Shown here piece after piece: positions 45,167 to 54,099 of a DNA stretch of 64,000 nt. A program made the translations under genes and the position numbers. This DNA is from Shewanella sp. ANA-3 (GTDB taxonomy: Bacteria; Pseudomonadota; Gammaproteobacteria; Enterobacterales; Shewanellaceae). The first letter of the stretch is position 1. Each line of letters begins with the position of its first letter. Location: the NCBI RefSeq assembly GCF_000203935.1, contig NC_008577.1:3100001-3164000 (forward strand), in the 5' to 3' direction. The notes under the pieces are model-generated. The model was not told the DNA's origin, did no database searches, and worked only from the letters and a program-made list of their open reading frames with translations.

Positions 45167-46663
45167 CTACTTCACTGAAGCTCCAACCAAATCTTTAATA
45201 ATCTTATCCGTTAATCTATTGCCTACATGAGCCCTACGCCAATCACGCAATATTAACAGCTTGTCAGCCAACTCACCCTTCTCCTCAAAACCTAATGCAA
45301 TCAACTTTTTCCTATCAGCCATTCTGTTATTCTGCTCCTTTCTATTAGCACTTACCTTATCTGAACGTGGCTGTTTTTTATCAATACGCTTCCCAATATC
45401 TAACTGATGATGTTCAACCCTTACTGACTTCGAGAGTTTACTTTCGAAATACATAGCTGTAGATTTATCACCGAAACAGAATGACGTATCAACATCAATA
45501 GGCGCTTTCTTAGAGCTTGTTCTAAGCGATATCCTCATTGCTGACTGATAACAAAGATAATGATAAAATGCTTTTCTTATTTGTTCATCAGTCATTTTAA
45601 ATTTTGTTTTCAAAAACTTATTTAAAAAAGGAAAAGGCATTTGACAGTGAAGGCTAATAAAACGATTGTAATCTAGAAAAGAGTTAAAGCCATGAGAGCA
45701 CACTGTCAAAGAATCACTCTCAGGCTTAGGGATAACGTGTCCATCATCATCAATGAAATCGAATTCAAGATTTAAATCCTGACCTATTCTCTTTACCGAA
45801 ATAAAGAGACCAGTGTCCATGGAAGAATATTCCTCAACGATGCGTTCTATTTGGTCACTCTTTAACTTTCTAACAAAGTTAGTCCTCCATTCATTATTGT
45901 TTAGCACCCAACACAAAGTTACTTTACCATTAGAATAGTGCTCTTTATCCAATCCCCAATCTAAGGCCACTAGCTTCACACCAAAGGCTTTTGCCGCATA
46001 ATAATCCACTGTATCTTCAAAGCACGCTGCAAGCATTGTGACTTCAGAAAAACACTCTAGAAAATCAGGCAGCTTTAAATATGCAACCCATTCAAATTTA
46101 GCTTGACCAACATTGGTCTCAATCTCGTACAAACAACGGTTTTCTGAATATAATTTTAACTTTTTTAATTTATCAGGAAGCTCATATTGACTATGATGTG
46201 AATACCCTTCAGGCTTGCTTTCACTCAATCCTAAAAAATACATAACCCCTTGAATCTCAGACTGAGTTTTTGAATTGTATTCACCTGAATCTACAACACC
46301 AAAACCCTCATCAATAAATAAGGGAAATTTAAGACCATTAGTTATTTTACTGGCAACTTTTATCAATGAACTGGTTATACATAAAATCACCCTTGGATTA
46401 TCTTCTAAAGCACAAATTCCAGCTAACAATCTTTTCTCAACAGAATCTTGAAACGAGTATGAGTCAGAACCAGAATCAGAGTCCGAAATAATCAGGTCAA
46501 CCTCTACACCCAACTCCTCCAAACCTGACATAGTCTGCTTTAACAAGGCCTTAGTCGAAGTTGCATAAATAATTGTTTCACCAGTCTTAACTCTAGCAGC
46601 AATTTTCTGAATAGCCGTAACAGTCTTACCAGACCCACAAACACCATCTACATAAAAAAGCAT
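45167..46663 (-). CDS. Predicted helicase-like P-loop ATPase, unknown
   Basis: This 498-residue protein opens with Walker A (DGVCGSGKT, residues 6-14) and has a Walker B-like FPLFIDEG (Asp118, Glu119). ATSTKALLKQTM fits motif Ia. A late YQSAMRISLRTSS could be the arginine-finger motif VI of an SF1/SF2 helicase. The C-terminus is basic (IDKKQPRSDKVSANRKEQNNRMADRKK). It resembles helicase-like proteins of mobile elements, but I cannot name a family. AAGGGTGATTGT precedes the ATG. Confidence 0.7.
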   Translation of the reverse strand: MLFYVDGVCGSGKTVTAIQKIAARVKTGETIIYATSTKALLKQTMSGLEELGVEVDLIISDSDSGSDSYSFQDSVEKRLLAGICALEDNPRVILCITSSLIKVASKITNGLKFPLFIDEGFGVVDSGEYNSKTQSEIQGVMYFLGLSESKPEGYSHHSQYELPDKLKKLKLYSENRCLYEIETNVGQAKFEWVAYLKLPDFLECFSEVTMLAACFEDTVDYYAAKAFGVKLVALDWGLDKEHYSNGKVTLCWVLNNNEWRTNFVRKLKSDQIERIVEEYSSMDTGLFISVKRIGQDLNLEFDFIDDDGHVIPKPESDSLTVCSHGFNSFLDYNRFISLHCQMPFPFLNKFLKTKFKMTDEQIRKAFYHYLCYQSAMRISLRTSSKKAPIDVDTSFCFGDKSTAMYFESKLSKSVRVEHHQLDIGKRIDKKQPRSDKVSANRKEQNNRMADRKKLIALGFEEKGELADKLLILRDWRRAHVGNRLTDKIIKDLVGASVK

Positions 46664-46779
46664 ACAATCACCCTTAAGATGCCATCCACAATTAACAATG
46701 TACCCTAGCCTACATTAATATAGGTTAAAGTACATCATTAATTCACATAAAAAACTTAATATGAGTAATACATTATGAA

Positions 46780-47376
46780 GGAGACCTGATACAGGAAAGT
46801 CGTATAACAAAATGTGACAACCCAGCTTTGACCCTAGTTGAAAACACCTCTAAACAACGTCTAAACACACTAGCTAATCTAAGGTGATTATATCGATTAC
46901 TGTTTTTGACTTATTCAAGCCCTTTAAAGGTCATTAGAAACATATTTTAAATGACTAAAGCAGACAACCCACATAGCCACAATGTGATAAGCCAGCTTTA
47001 ACCCTATCTGAAAATCCCTTTAAACAATGTCTAAACACACCAGTTAATTTAAGGTGATTGTATCGATTACTGTTTTTGACTTATTCAAGCCCTTTAAAGG
47101 TCATTAAAAACATATTTTAAATAACTAAAACAGACAACCCACATAGCCACAATGTGATAAGCCAGATTTAACCCTATCTGAAAATCCCTTTAAACAATGT
47201 CTAAACACACCAGTTAATTTAAGGTGATTATATCGATTACTGTTTGAGGCTTGTTTAATTCCTTTCTAAGTCATTAGGAAAGCATTAAAAGACCTGATGC
47301 AGCAAACCACATAACACCATGTGATAAGCCAGCTTTAACCCTATCTGAAAATCCCTTTAAACACAGTCTAAACACA
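46780..47376. repeat. Tandem array of a ~170-bp repeat (about 3.3 copies)
   Basis: Units begin near 46811, 46981, 47151 and 47318 (spacings 170, 170, 167). Shared words include AATGTGATAAGCCAGCTTTA, TCTAAACACAC, AAGGTGATT-ATATCGATTACTG, and the palindrome CCTTTAAAGG in the first two. The second half of the third unit diverges. The last partial unit runs into the stop codon of the serine recombinase. No reading frame spans it. It is the only content of 46664-47376. Confidence 0.93.
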
Positions 47377-47925
47377 CTATTCATTCTCAATATTCAGAAT
47401 GGTAGCTCTACTTACCAAGAACTCTTTAGATAGCTTGAGCTTGCTTTCACCATTCTTTAAGCGTGTTCTCACTTGATTTCGTTGCTCAGGACTTAACTTG
47501 GGAGTTCTTCCTCCAAGCCTTCCAGTTCGCACCCTTCCAGACTGCAATCTATCTGTAATTATCGAGTGCTCAAGCTCCGCAAACACCCCTAGAAGCTGTG
47601 TAAATGCCTTAGCCATAGGCGAGCCATTACTTGTGTCTATTTGCCCGTCTAAAGTCTTTATATGAACCCCTTTCTTACTTAAAGCATCCACTTTAGACAA
47701 CACCTGATTAAGACTTCGGCCTAGTCGGTCAAAGGCGGTTACAACCACAACATCCCCTTCCCTAGAGTAATCTATAAGCTCATCTAACTTCTTCCAATTA
47801 TCATCCGACTTACCTGATTGCTTACCGTGATAAATCTTCACGCAACCCGCATTGGTAAGCGCGTCAATTTGTGCATCCAGAGACTGGTCTTGAGTTGATA
47901 CCCTAGCATAGCCAATTAGAGCCAT
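47377..47925 (-). CDS. Serine recombinase (resolvase/invertase family)
   Basis: This 182-residue enzyme of the Tn3-resolvase/Hin size class has catalytic Ser10 in YARVSTQDQSLDAQ and the Asp66-Arg67...Arg70 cluster in FDRLGRS. The dimer helix region is LLGVFAELEHSIITDRLQSG. The C-terminal helix-turn-helix (LSKEFLVSRATILNIENE) contacts DNA. Its stop lies within the last partial 170-bp repeat. It could resolve or invert island DNA, perhaps at the repeats. AAGGTGATTTAA precedes the ATG. Confidence 0.93.
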   Translation of the reverse strand: MALIGYARVSTQDQSLDAQIDALTNAGCVKIYHGKQSGKSDDNWKKLDELIDYSREGDVVVVTAFDRLGRSLNQVLSKVDALSKKGVHIKTLDGQIDTSNGSPMAKAFTQLLGVFAELEHSIITDRLQSGRVRTGRLGGRTPKLSPEQRNQVRTRLKNGESKLKLSKEFLVSRATILNIENE

Positions 47926-48197
47926 TTAAATCACCTTATGAGAGTGTTAAAAACTACATAGATATTGGCAGCGTGATTTATTGGCGTCAATAACTTTGGT
48001 TTTTAAAATATTAACAGTGTAAGGTTTATAGGGATAGTTATTGACATGTCTCTAGGGATTTTAAAATTGCTATGGATGTATTCGGGAGGGCTTGAGCAGC
48101 CTAAAGACCCATGTATTGAATATTGAACTATTAATGTAAATGCTCACACAAGCACACTTAGGCTTGAAACCTAAAAAATGAACTTGCTGAGCAATAC

Positions 48198-49577
48198 TTA
48201 TTGGATGTGCCCTGATAGCTCAATAATTTTCTTGTGGTCTTCCCACATCCAGTAATTGCAGTCACTACCTTCGTTAGATTTACTCAGAAGACTTCGGAAC
48301 ATTTCGGCATCATCCTGCCCATTAAAAATATCAATAGTCCTAAAATCAATCGACTTTATGCCCAACATCGGCTGAAAGGTTGAGTACTCCCTGAATTGAT
48401 TGTGACCTAAGTATTCTTTTTTTGCGCTCTTTTGCATAACGCACTTAAACATCACATCAACCATTTGAGCCAAGGGGAGGTTGGTGTTGTTATCCAGATT
48501 TAGCGAAAAGCTCAAATCACTTGAATTCTGTCGCCTCACCAACTCTGACATCTCAAGGTGCTGCTCAATAAGGCCGACCATTAGGACTATCGTATTTATC
48601 GCTACATCTGAAGACATTCTTGTACTTGCCACGTATTCCAAGCTCGCAAAGAACCTATTAAGAATTTGCTCCACACCTCTCAGCTCAATGCGGTTACTTT
48701 CAAAAAGCGCAGCAAATACACTGATGTTTTTCTTGTAATTTTTAGTGAATGGAAATAAATGAATGTAATCACTTTTGTATTTATCGAAATCCAGTTGCCT
48801 TGCGATTAGATAATCCAATACAGACACCTGCGGCAACTTTACCTTCCTATCAAAGAATCTACGCAAATAGAATTTCGCATTAAACTCGGAGCCGTATACA
48901 GCTTTAATTGAATGCTCCAAAACCTCTGTGTTAGTGGCCACTAGGAATGTACACCCTTCCGTTTCAAAGAAATGCTTTATTACTTCCAGAACCTCTATCG
49001 CATAACTAGGCCTACACCTATCCAGCTCATCAATAAAAATAACAATTGGAATGTTTAATTCGTAGATAGATTTAATTAGATGAGATAAAAATGTTATATG
49101 CCCTTTTATCTCTTTAATAGCCTGAACAGCCTCTATGTGGTTCTTTTGTATTATTTCAACAAGTTCCCTTGGCTTTGGCTTGGCTGATAGTTCGGGTGTG
49201 CCCGCAACTATTCCACCAACTGTAGCCAATTCTGAAGCACTGGAAGTATCTCCGTAAAGCTGCAAACCAGCAGCCGCATATTGCAAACAAATACCCAATT
49301 TGGATTTTAATTTATCAAATACCTCTGTTGCTTTGCGTCGCTCCACTATCTTGCCATTTTGGGTTTTTTCTTTAAAAACATATTCAATCTGCTGAAGTAA
49401 TTCACTACAGATAACTGCAAGGGGGTTTGTTGAGAAGTCACTTTCCCACACATCAATGTAGACAACAGGATGCCCCCTTGTTGCAAGCTCAATGTATAGG
49501 CGTCGAATAAACTCGGTTTTACCCGAACCGTATACACCATCTAGGTTAATCACCCTGCTTCCAGTTGTAACCGTCAT
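48198..49577 (-). pseudogene. KAP-family P-loop NTPase, 3' part cut by an IS
   Basis: The surviving 459-codon frame has Walker A DGVYGSGKT (residues 13-21) and Walker B IPIVIFIDELDRCRPS (Asp183, Glu184). Then come FLVATNTEVLEHSIKAVYG and LRRFFDRKVKLP, all typical of the KAP NTPase group. Its ATG (49575-49577) lies inside the terminal repeat of the IS, so the start is artificial. The first 39 codons lie beyond the IS at 51292-51409 in the same frame. Joined across the 6-bp duplication, the original protein had about 494 residues. The truncated form could still be made, as the nucleotide site is intact. Confidence 0.85.
49565..49570. repeat. Target-site duplication of the IS, left copy
   Basis: TTGTAA here is repeated directly at 51292-51297, immediately outside each end of the insertion element. 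Confidence 0.85.
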
Positions 49578-51291
49578 TCCGCACCTAATTTTCGATTTAA
49601 AAAACTTGACGGCGATCGGTCATTCTGATCTATTACTCTCTTTTGCAGGTAATTCATCATGGCCGCTCCCGCTATCTCTATCCGTAACCTCGACCACCTT
49701 GGTTTGGTCGCTGCACTTTGCCAAGAACTCGGCATTGCTCGCATGATTGATGCGGTGCTACCCAAAACGCCGCCCTACAAAGTCTCACATGGTGAAGCGT
49801 TGGTGGCGATGATACTGAACGGTCTTGGCTTTCATAGTTCGACCTTGCACATGTTCCCGCAATTCTTTGCCAACAAGCCTGTAGAACGCCTGATTGGCCC
49901 GGGGATCTGTGCCGATGACCTCAATGATGATGTGCTCGGCCGCTGCCTTGATGCCCTCTTTGAGGCCGATGTCAGCACGCTTTATCAGGTGATGGCGGAG
50001 CAGGTCGTTGAACGATTGGGGCTCAAAAGTACTGCAGTACACCTCGATATCACCAGCTTCCACGTCGATGGCGCCTATGACCAAGCCGATGGCGAGCAGC
50101 TCGGTAAGTTGCAATTGGTACGGGGCTATAGCCGCGACCATCGGCCAGAGCTAAACCAGGTTATCCTGGAGCTTATCTGTGAAAATCAGGCCGGCCTGCC
50201 CATCTACATGCAAGCCTTGAGTGGTAATATTAATGATACCAAGGCCTTTGCCCAGACGGTACGGCGCCACTTGAGCAGTCTCAAGGCCGCGCAGGAGAGT
50301 CGTTATCTGGTCGGCGATGCGGCGCTGTATTGCGCCGACACCTTGCAACTACTGGCACAACAGCAACAGTTGTTCGTGACTCGTGTGCCTGTCACCCTCA
50401 ATGAAGCCAAGCGAGCCGTGGCAACCATTGGCACCCAGTCGCTGGTTGCGCTGGGCAATGGCTATCATGGCTGTTGGCAAAGCGCCAATTATGCCGACGT
50501 CGCGCAGCGTTGGTTGCTGGTGCGCAGCGAACAGGCCAGCCACCGTGAGCAGCAAACATTAGCCAAAAACCTACTGAAAGACAGCACGCGTGAACTGAAA
50601 GCCTTCAACAAATTATGTGCCCAGCGTTTTGCCTGCGAGACCGATGCGCAGGCTGAATTAGCCCGTTTTGCTGTCAGCTTAAATCTGCTGCAACTAGAAG
50701 CAGAAGTCGTGAGTGAACCTATCTATGCAGGGCGCGGAAGGCCCCAAAAGGGTGAAATGCCGGTGAACTACCAATTTCACATCAAGGGGTTAGCCGCAAG
50801 TAGCTTGGCGCGGGTGGCTGAGGCGCGCAACCAGACAGGGGTGTTCATCCTCGCGACCAATGATCACAGTGAAACGCTCACCATGGCTGAGCTGTTGGCT
50901 ACCTATAAAGCCCAGCAGAATGTCGAGCGTGGTTTTAGGTTTCTGAAAAGTCCCGAATTTTTAACCTCCTCGTTATATCTTAAAAAACCGGAACGTATCG
51001 AAGCGTTGCTGATGGTGATGACCTGTAGCCTGATGATTTATGCGGCGCTGGAGCACCGGATCCGGCAGGGCTTAGTAGAGCAGAACCGGAGTGTGGCGGA
51101 CATGAAAAAGAAACCCACGCAAAAACCGACTGCGCGGTGGATTTTTTTACGCTTTGGCGGGGTGCACGAGTACCAGTTGGGAGAGGCGCCACCTCAAGTC
51201 ACAGGACTCACAGTGGACCAGCAGATCATTCTCGACGTGTTAGGCGAACGGTATCGGCAAATTTATTCCTAAATCAGGTGCGGAAAGTCGG
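49571..51291 (+). mobile_element. Complete IS1634-like insertion sequence
   Basis: The 1,721-bp element has 21-bp terminal inverted repeats (49571-49591 and 51271-51291) that match at 18 of 21 positions, sharing the core TTCCGCACCT. It carries one transposase gene and is flanked by a 6-bp direct repeat TTGTAA. Its base composition is visibly richer in G+C than the surrounding island. It sits inside the KAP NTPase gene. Confidence 0.92.
49659..51272 (+). CDS. IS1634-family (IS4-like) transposase
   Basis: This 537-residue DDE transposase has a first catalytic Asp probably in AVHLDITSFHVDG, a second in YLVGDAALYCADTLQLL, and the glutamate in the Y-x-x-Q-x-x-VER-x-FR-x-LK motif (YKAQQNVERGFRFLKSPEF). 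The size and the terminal-repeat arrangement fit IS1634 elements. The frame is intact, so the element could be active. The stop codon lies at the inner end of the right terminal repeat. Confidence 0.88.
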   Translation: MAAPAISIRNLDHLGLVAALCQELGIARMIDAVLPKTPPYKVSHGEALVAMILNGLGFHSSTLHMFPQFFANKPVERLIGPGICADDLNDDVLGRCLDALFEADVSTLYQVMAEQVVERLGLKSTAVHLDITSFHVDGAYDQADGEQLGKLQLVRGYSRDHRPELNQVILELICENQAGLPIYMQALSGNINDTKAFAQTVRRHLSSLKAAQESRYLVGDAALYCADTLQLLAQQQQLFVTRVPVTLNEAKRAVATIGTQSLVALGNGYHGCWQSANYADVAQRWLLVRSEQASHREQQTLAKNLLKDSTRELKAFNKLCAQRFACETDAQAELARFAVSLNLLQLEAEVVSEPIYAGRGRPQKGEMPVNYQFHIKGLAASSLARVAEARNQTGVFILATNDHSETLTMAELLATYKAQQNVERGFRFLKSPEFLTSSLYLKKPERIEALLMVMTCSLMIYAALEHRIRQGLVEQNRSVADMKKKPTQKPTARWIFLRFGGVHEYQLGEAPPQVTGLTVDQQIILDVLGERYRQIYS

Positions 51292-51297
51292 TTGTAA
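51292..51297. repeat. Target-site duplication of the IS, right copy
   Basis: TTGTAA matches 49565-49570 exactly. Confidence 0.85.
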
Positions 51298-51409
51298 GGA
51301 AGTGAGCGATAAATTGCCCATACTCTTTCCTATTTGTTTTGCAAGTATCCCAGTTATACTCAGCCTTCCACTCCACGTATTTGCTAGCGTGATTTGACGT
51401 TTTCATCAT
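51292..51409 (-). pseudogene. 5' fragment of the IS-interrupted KAP NTPase gene
   Basis: Reading leftward from ATG 51409 (or the next codon, 51406) there are 39 codons without a stop. They begin MMKTSNHASKYVEWKAEYNW and end GQFIAHFLT, in phase with the 48198-49577 frame once the IS and one TTGTAA copy are removed. AAAGGGA lies just before the start. It can now only make a short peptide that runs into the IS. Confidence 0.85.
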
Positions 51410-51731
51410 TTCCCTTTGAAATTATAGCATTGCGATTACCAAGCGTATTTAGGACATTAATAGTTTCCCGCTAGCTAGTCAAACAGCGCTTCTTTTCACC
51501 AAGCCAGATTCAGCACAGCAGGTGGACTATTGAGCCATTTCAAGGATTTTGATATTTCTAAACATTCGTAAGTTATTACAGCTAAAGTACTAAATACATT
51601 GACTTCCTATTTTTGAAGGTGAATCATTTTAAATCATTAGAAAACAGATTAATGATTAGCTACTGCAAGTACCAACAAGCACCTCAAGACAGAAAAATAT
51701 TTAGCCATAAGAAATTAGAGCGGTCAGAGAT

Positions 51732-54080
51732 ATGGAAAGACTCAGTATTACAACACATTTGATGGCCATCCTCACAGCATTCTCAGCATTTACAATGCCT
51801 ATAGCCCTAGATGTTTTGAATCGCATCAGAGACCGCTATGGCTCCTCGCATTACATGAAAGTCATCGAAAACATAATGGGGTTTAAGGTTCACCTTTTGT
51901 TCCGAGAACTCATTGTTACACTAGCGTCACTAATATTGTTCTCACTATTTGTTGCGCTAGCGAATCCACATTATTTTACGGCGAGCTTGGTCTTGCTCTT
52001 TGAATACTTATTTTCCTTTGTTGTTCTTTTTTTGCTACATAAGGAATATCAATTCATAAAGACAGTATTCAAAGCGACTCGCTCCGACAAATTGGTGACC
52101 AACCATTTAATTAGCATGATTTCCAAGCCCCCGATAAAGAATGAGCATCACTCGAAGGAGGTTGAGCTGCTAATTCAGATTGCATGTTACAACATTGAAA
52201 ACGCAAAAATATCAACGACCGACTCAATTCAGCAACGGTTATTCTCATTAGTTAATAAGTCTTATAGCGATGAAGCGGGAGCAATTGATGCCGATACCGC
52301 GAAAATGTTAATTAGCGGCCTAGCTGTGGTATTAACATCTGCAAGAAACAGCAATGACAGAGGCTTATACATAACCTTACAAAGGTGCTATGCAAAACAT
52401 CTGATAATGTTTTTTGATAGAAAATTAAAAGAATCTAGTATTTTTCATGGATACAGCGAGGAGTTTTATGAAGAGTGCATAAAAGAACTTGGCTCCGACC
52501 AATACTGGTTAATGAAAGCTGACTTTCTAATTAGTTTAAGAACATGGGACATTCAGAGCCCGCAAACAATTAAATTCATTGACGGAATTGTTCGGAATCT
52601 AATTGACTTCTCCGTAAAAATGAAGCCAGAACTCATCCCTGAAATTATTGACCGATACAGAAACCTTATTGGCTTTGATAGCTATTTTTGCGAAGACCTG
52701 CATAAGCTCCCAGCACTTTTTGGCGACTATAATGGTAAGCACTTCAAGGAAATAGTGGGATTAAAAGCTGGGTATAATGAGCATCTATCGTCTTCTCCAG
52801 AAAAAATATCTGAGCAGTTTGAAGAGCTTTTAAGCAAGCATACGATTGATGCCATGGCAGGCGCTAAATCCACTGAACAGATAGGCAAGATTGAAGAAAA
52901 TGCTAAAATTTATGCAAGAGACATGATGCAGGAGCTAATTAAAGATATTGCCGCTAATGCCGCAAAAAGCACTGCTCAATACGCAATAAGGGTGCTTGCC
53001 GCGCAAAATTTATGGGTACACATCCTAGATAGTCATGAGATTTTTTCCTCGGCAAGTTCCAACGTGCAATTACTTGGCGTTAACATCTTACCTAGTTCAC
53101 TAAGCTCAGTGATACATGAATTAGGCGAGGCTCATAGCATTTCAATGCGACGCTCGAGAGAGTTGCGCTCATCTTACCAAAAAGCCGTGCCACTCCTGCT
53201 TATGTACAATCTATACTGCTGGAGAATTAAAAACCCGGAAAAATGCCTATTAGAAGGTGTGGGCAACCTAGCATCCTCATTCAGCGTTATCGGGAGAACT
53301 ATAATGCAAATCAATGACACTCTCTCAAATATGACGCTAGTCAGATATTTTTCGAAGTCACCCGAGTATTCTACAACCCTTTGCAATCACTTTAATATCA
53401 GTCACGAGACCAAAAGCTTTCATACAGGGGTGATAAGAATGATTGATGAAATCACCAAACGTCTTAATGAAGAGCTTTTAAACCTAATTAAAAACCAACC
53501 ACTAAGTGAAGAGCTAAAGCGAAAATACATTAATGAAGCAACGACAATTCCAGAGGATTATGTGGAGATTTTCCCCTTGCTAAGCAAGGTTACTCTTGTA
53601 CCTGAGAAGCAAAACCCTATCAATGTAGGGTTGCTCCAATATCCGCGAAAAACCTTTTTAGACAACACTGGGGTTGCGACGATTTTCTTTAACAGAGAAA
53701 TTATAAAGGCTGTGCATAACTCTATTGCTAAAAAGCATTTAACCACAGAGGGGCGGCCACTCAAAAATCTTCAAGTCTCTGAGCTTAAAGATGATGATTT
53801 ACTCATAGTGAGTAACAGTGATTGGCACGCTTGGGCGAAATCGCAAACCCAATCAGCACTATCAAGCATTAAAGTTCACCTTGTTTACACTGAGTCCTCT
53901 TTAGGTAGTTACTATATTTACAACACTGCATCATCACTCCCTTTGGTTCGGCTTTACTCAGAGCACAACAATTTAAACGACATCGATATGCACGAGCATT
54001 TAAGGAATGCTTTCGAGTTCAAATTTGAAGATAAGGATGGATTTGTAAGTATCCTGATAAAGGCTCACATTTATTATTAA
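51732..54080 (+). CDS. Large membrane-anchored protein of unknown family
   Basis: This 782-residue protein has three or so N-terminal membrane segments (LMAILTAFSAFTMPIALDVL; LIVTLASLILFSLFVALANP; ASLVLLFEYLFSFVVLFLL). A long, mostly helical cytoplasmic part follows with no motif that I recognise. It has no P-loop or obvious nuclease signature. Codon use is AT-rich like the other island genes. It originally faced the KAP gene across a 322-base gap (51410-51731) that holds presumed promoters, including TTGACT near 51599. It may partner the KAP NTPase. Confidence 0.75.
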   Translation: MERLSITTHLMAILTAFSAFTMPIALDVLNRIRDRYGSSHYMKVIENIMGFKVHLLFRELIVTLASLILFSLFVALANPHYFTASLVLLFEYLFSFVVLFLLHKEYQFIKTVFKATRSDKLVTNHLISMISKPPIKNEHHSKEVELLIQIACYNIENAKISTTDSIQQRLFSLVNKSYSDEAGAIDADTAKMLISGLAVVLTSARNSNDRGLYITLQRCYAKHLIMFFDRKLKESSIFHGYSEEFYEECIKELGSDQYWLMKADFLISLRTWDIQSPQTIKFIDGIVRNLIDFSVKMKPELIPEIIDRYRNLIGFDSYFCEDLHKLPALFGDYNGKHFKEIVGLKAGYNEHLSSSPEKISEQFEELLSKHTIDAMAGAKSTEQIGKIEENAKIYARDMMQELIKDIAANAAKSTAQYAIRVLAAQNLWVHILDSHEIFSSASSNVQLLGVNILPSSLSSVIHELGEAHSISMRRSRELRSSYQKAVPLLLMYNLYCWRIKNPEKCLLEGVGNLASSFSVIGRTIMQINDTLSNMTLVRYFSKSPEYSTTLCNHFNISHETKSFHTGVIRMIDEITKRLNEELLNLIKNQPLSEELKRKYINEATTIPEDYVEIFPLLSKVTLVPEKQNPINVGLLQYPRKTFLDNTGVATIFFNREIIKAVHNSIAKKHLTTEGRPLKNLQVSELKDDDLLIVSNSDWHAWAKSQTQSALSSIKVHLVYTESSLGSYYIYNTASSLPLVRLYSEHNNLNDIDMHEHLRNAFEFKFEDKDGFVSILIKAHIYY

Positions 54081-54099
54081 TTCCCATTAGTTGCGCATG

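Noticed and set aside
46780-47376. CRISPR array
   Set aside because: Repeat units are about 170 bp, with no short repeat/spacer alternation and no cas gene nearby.
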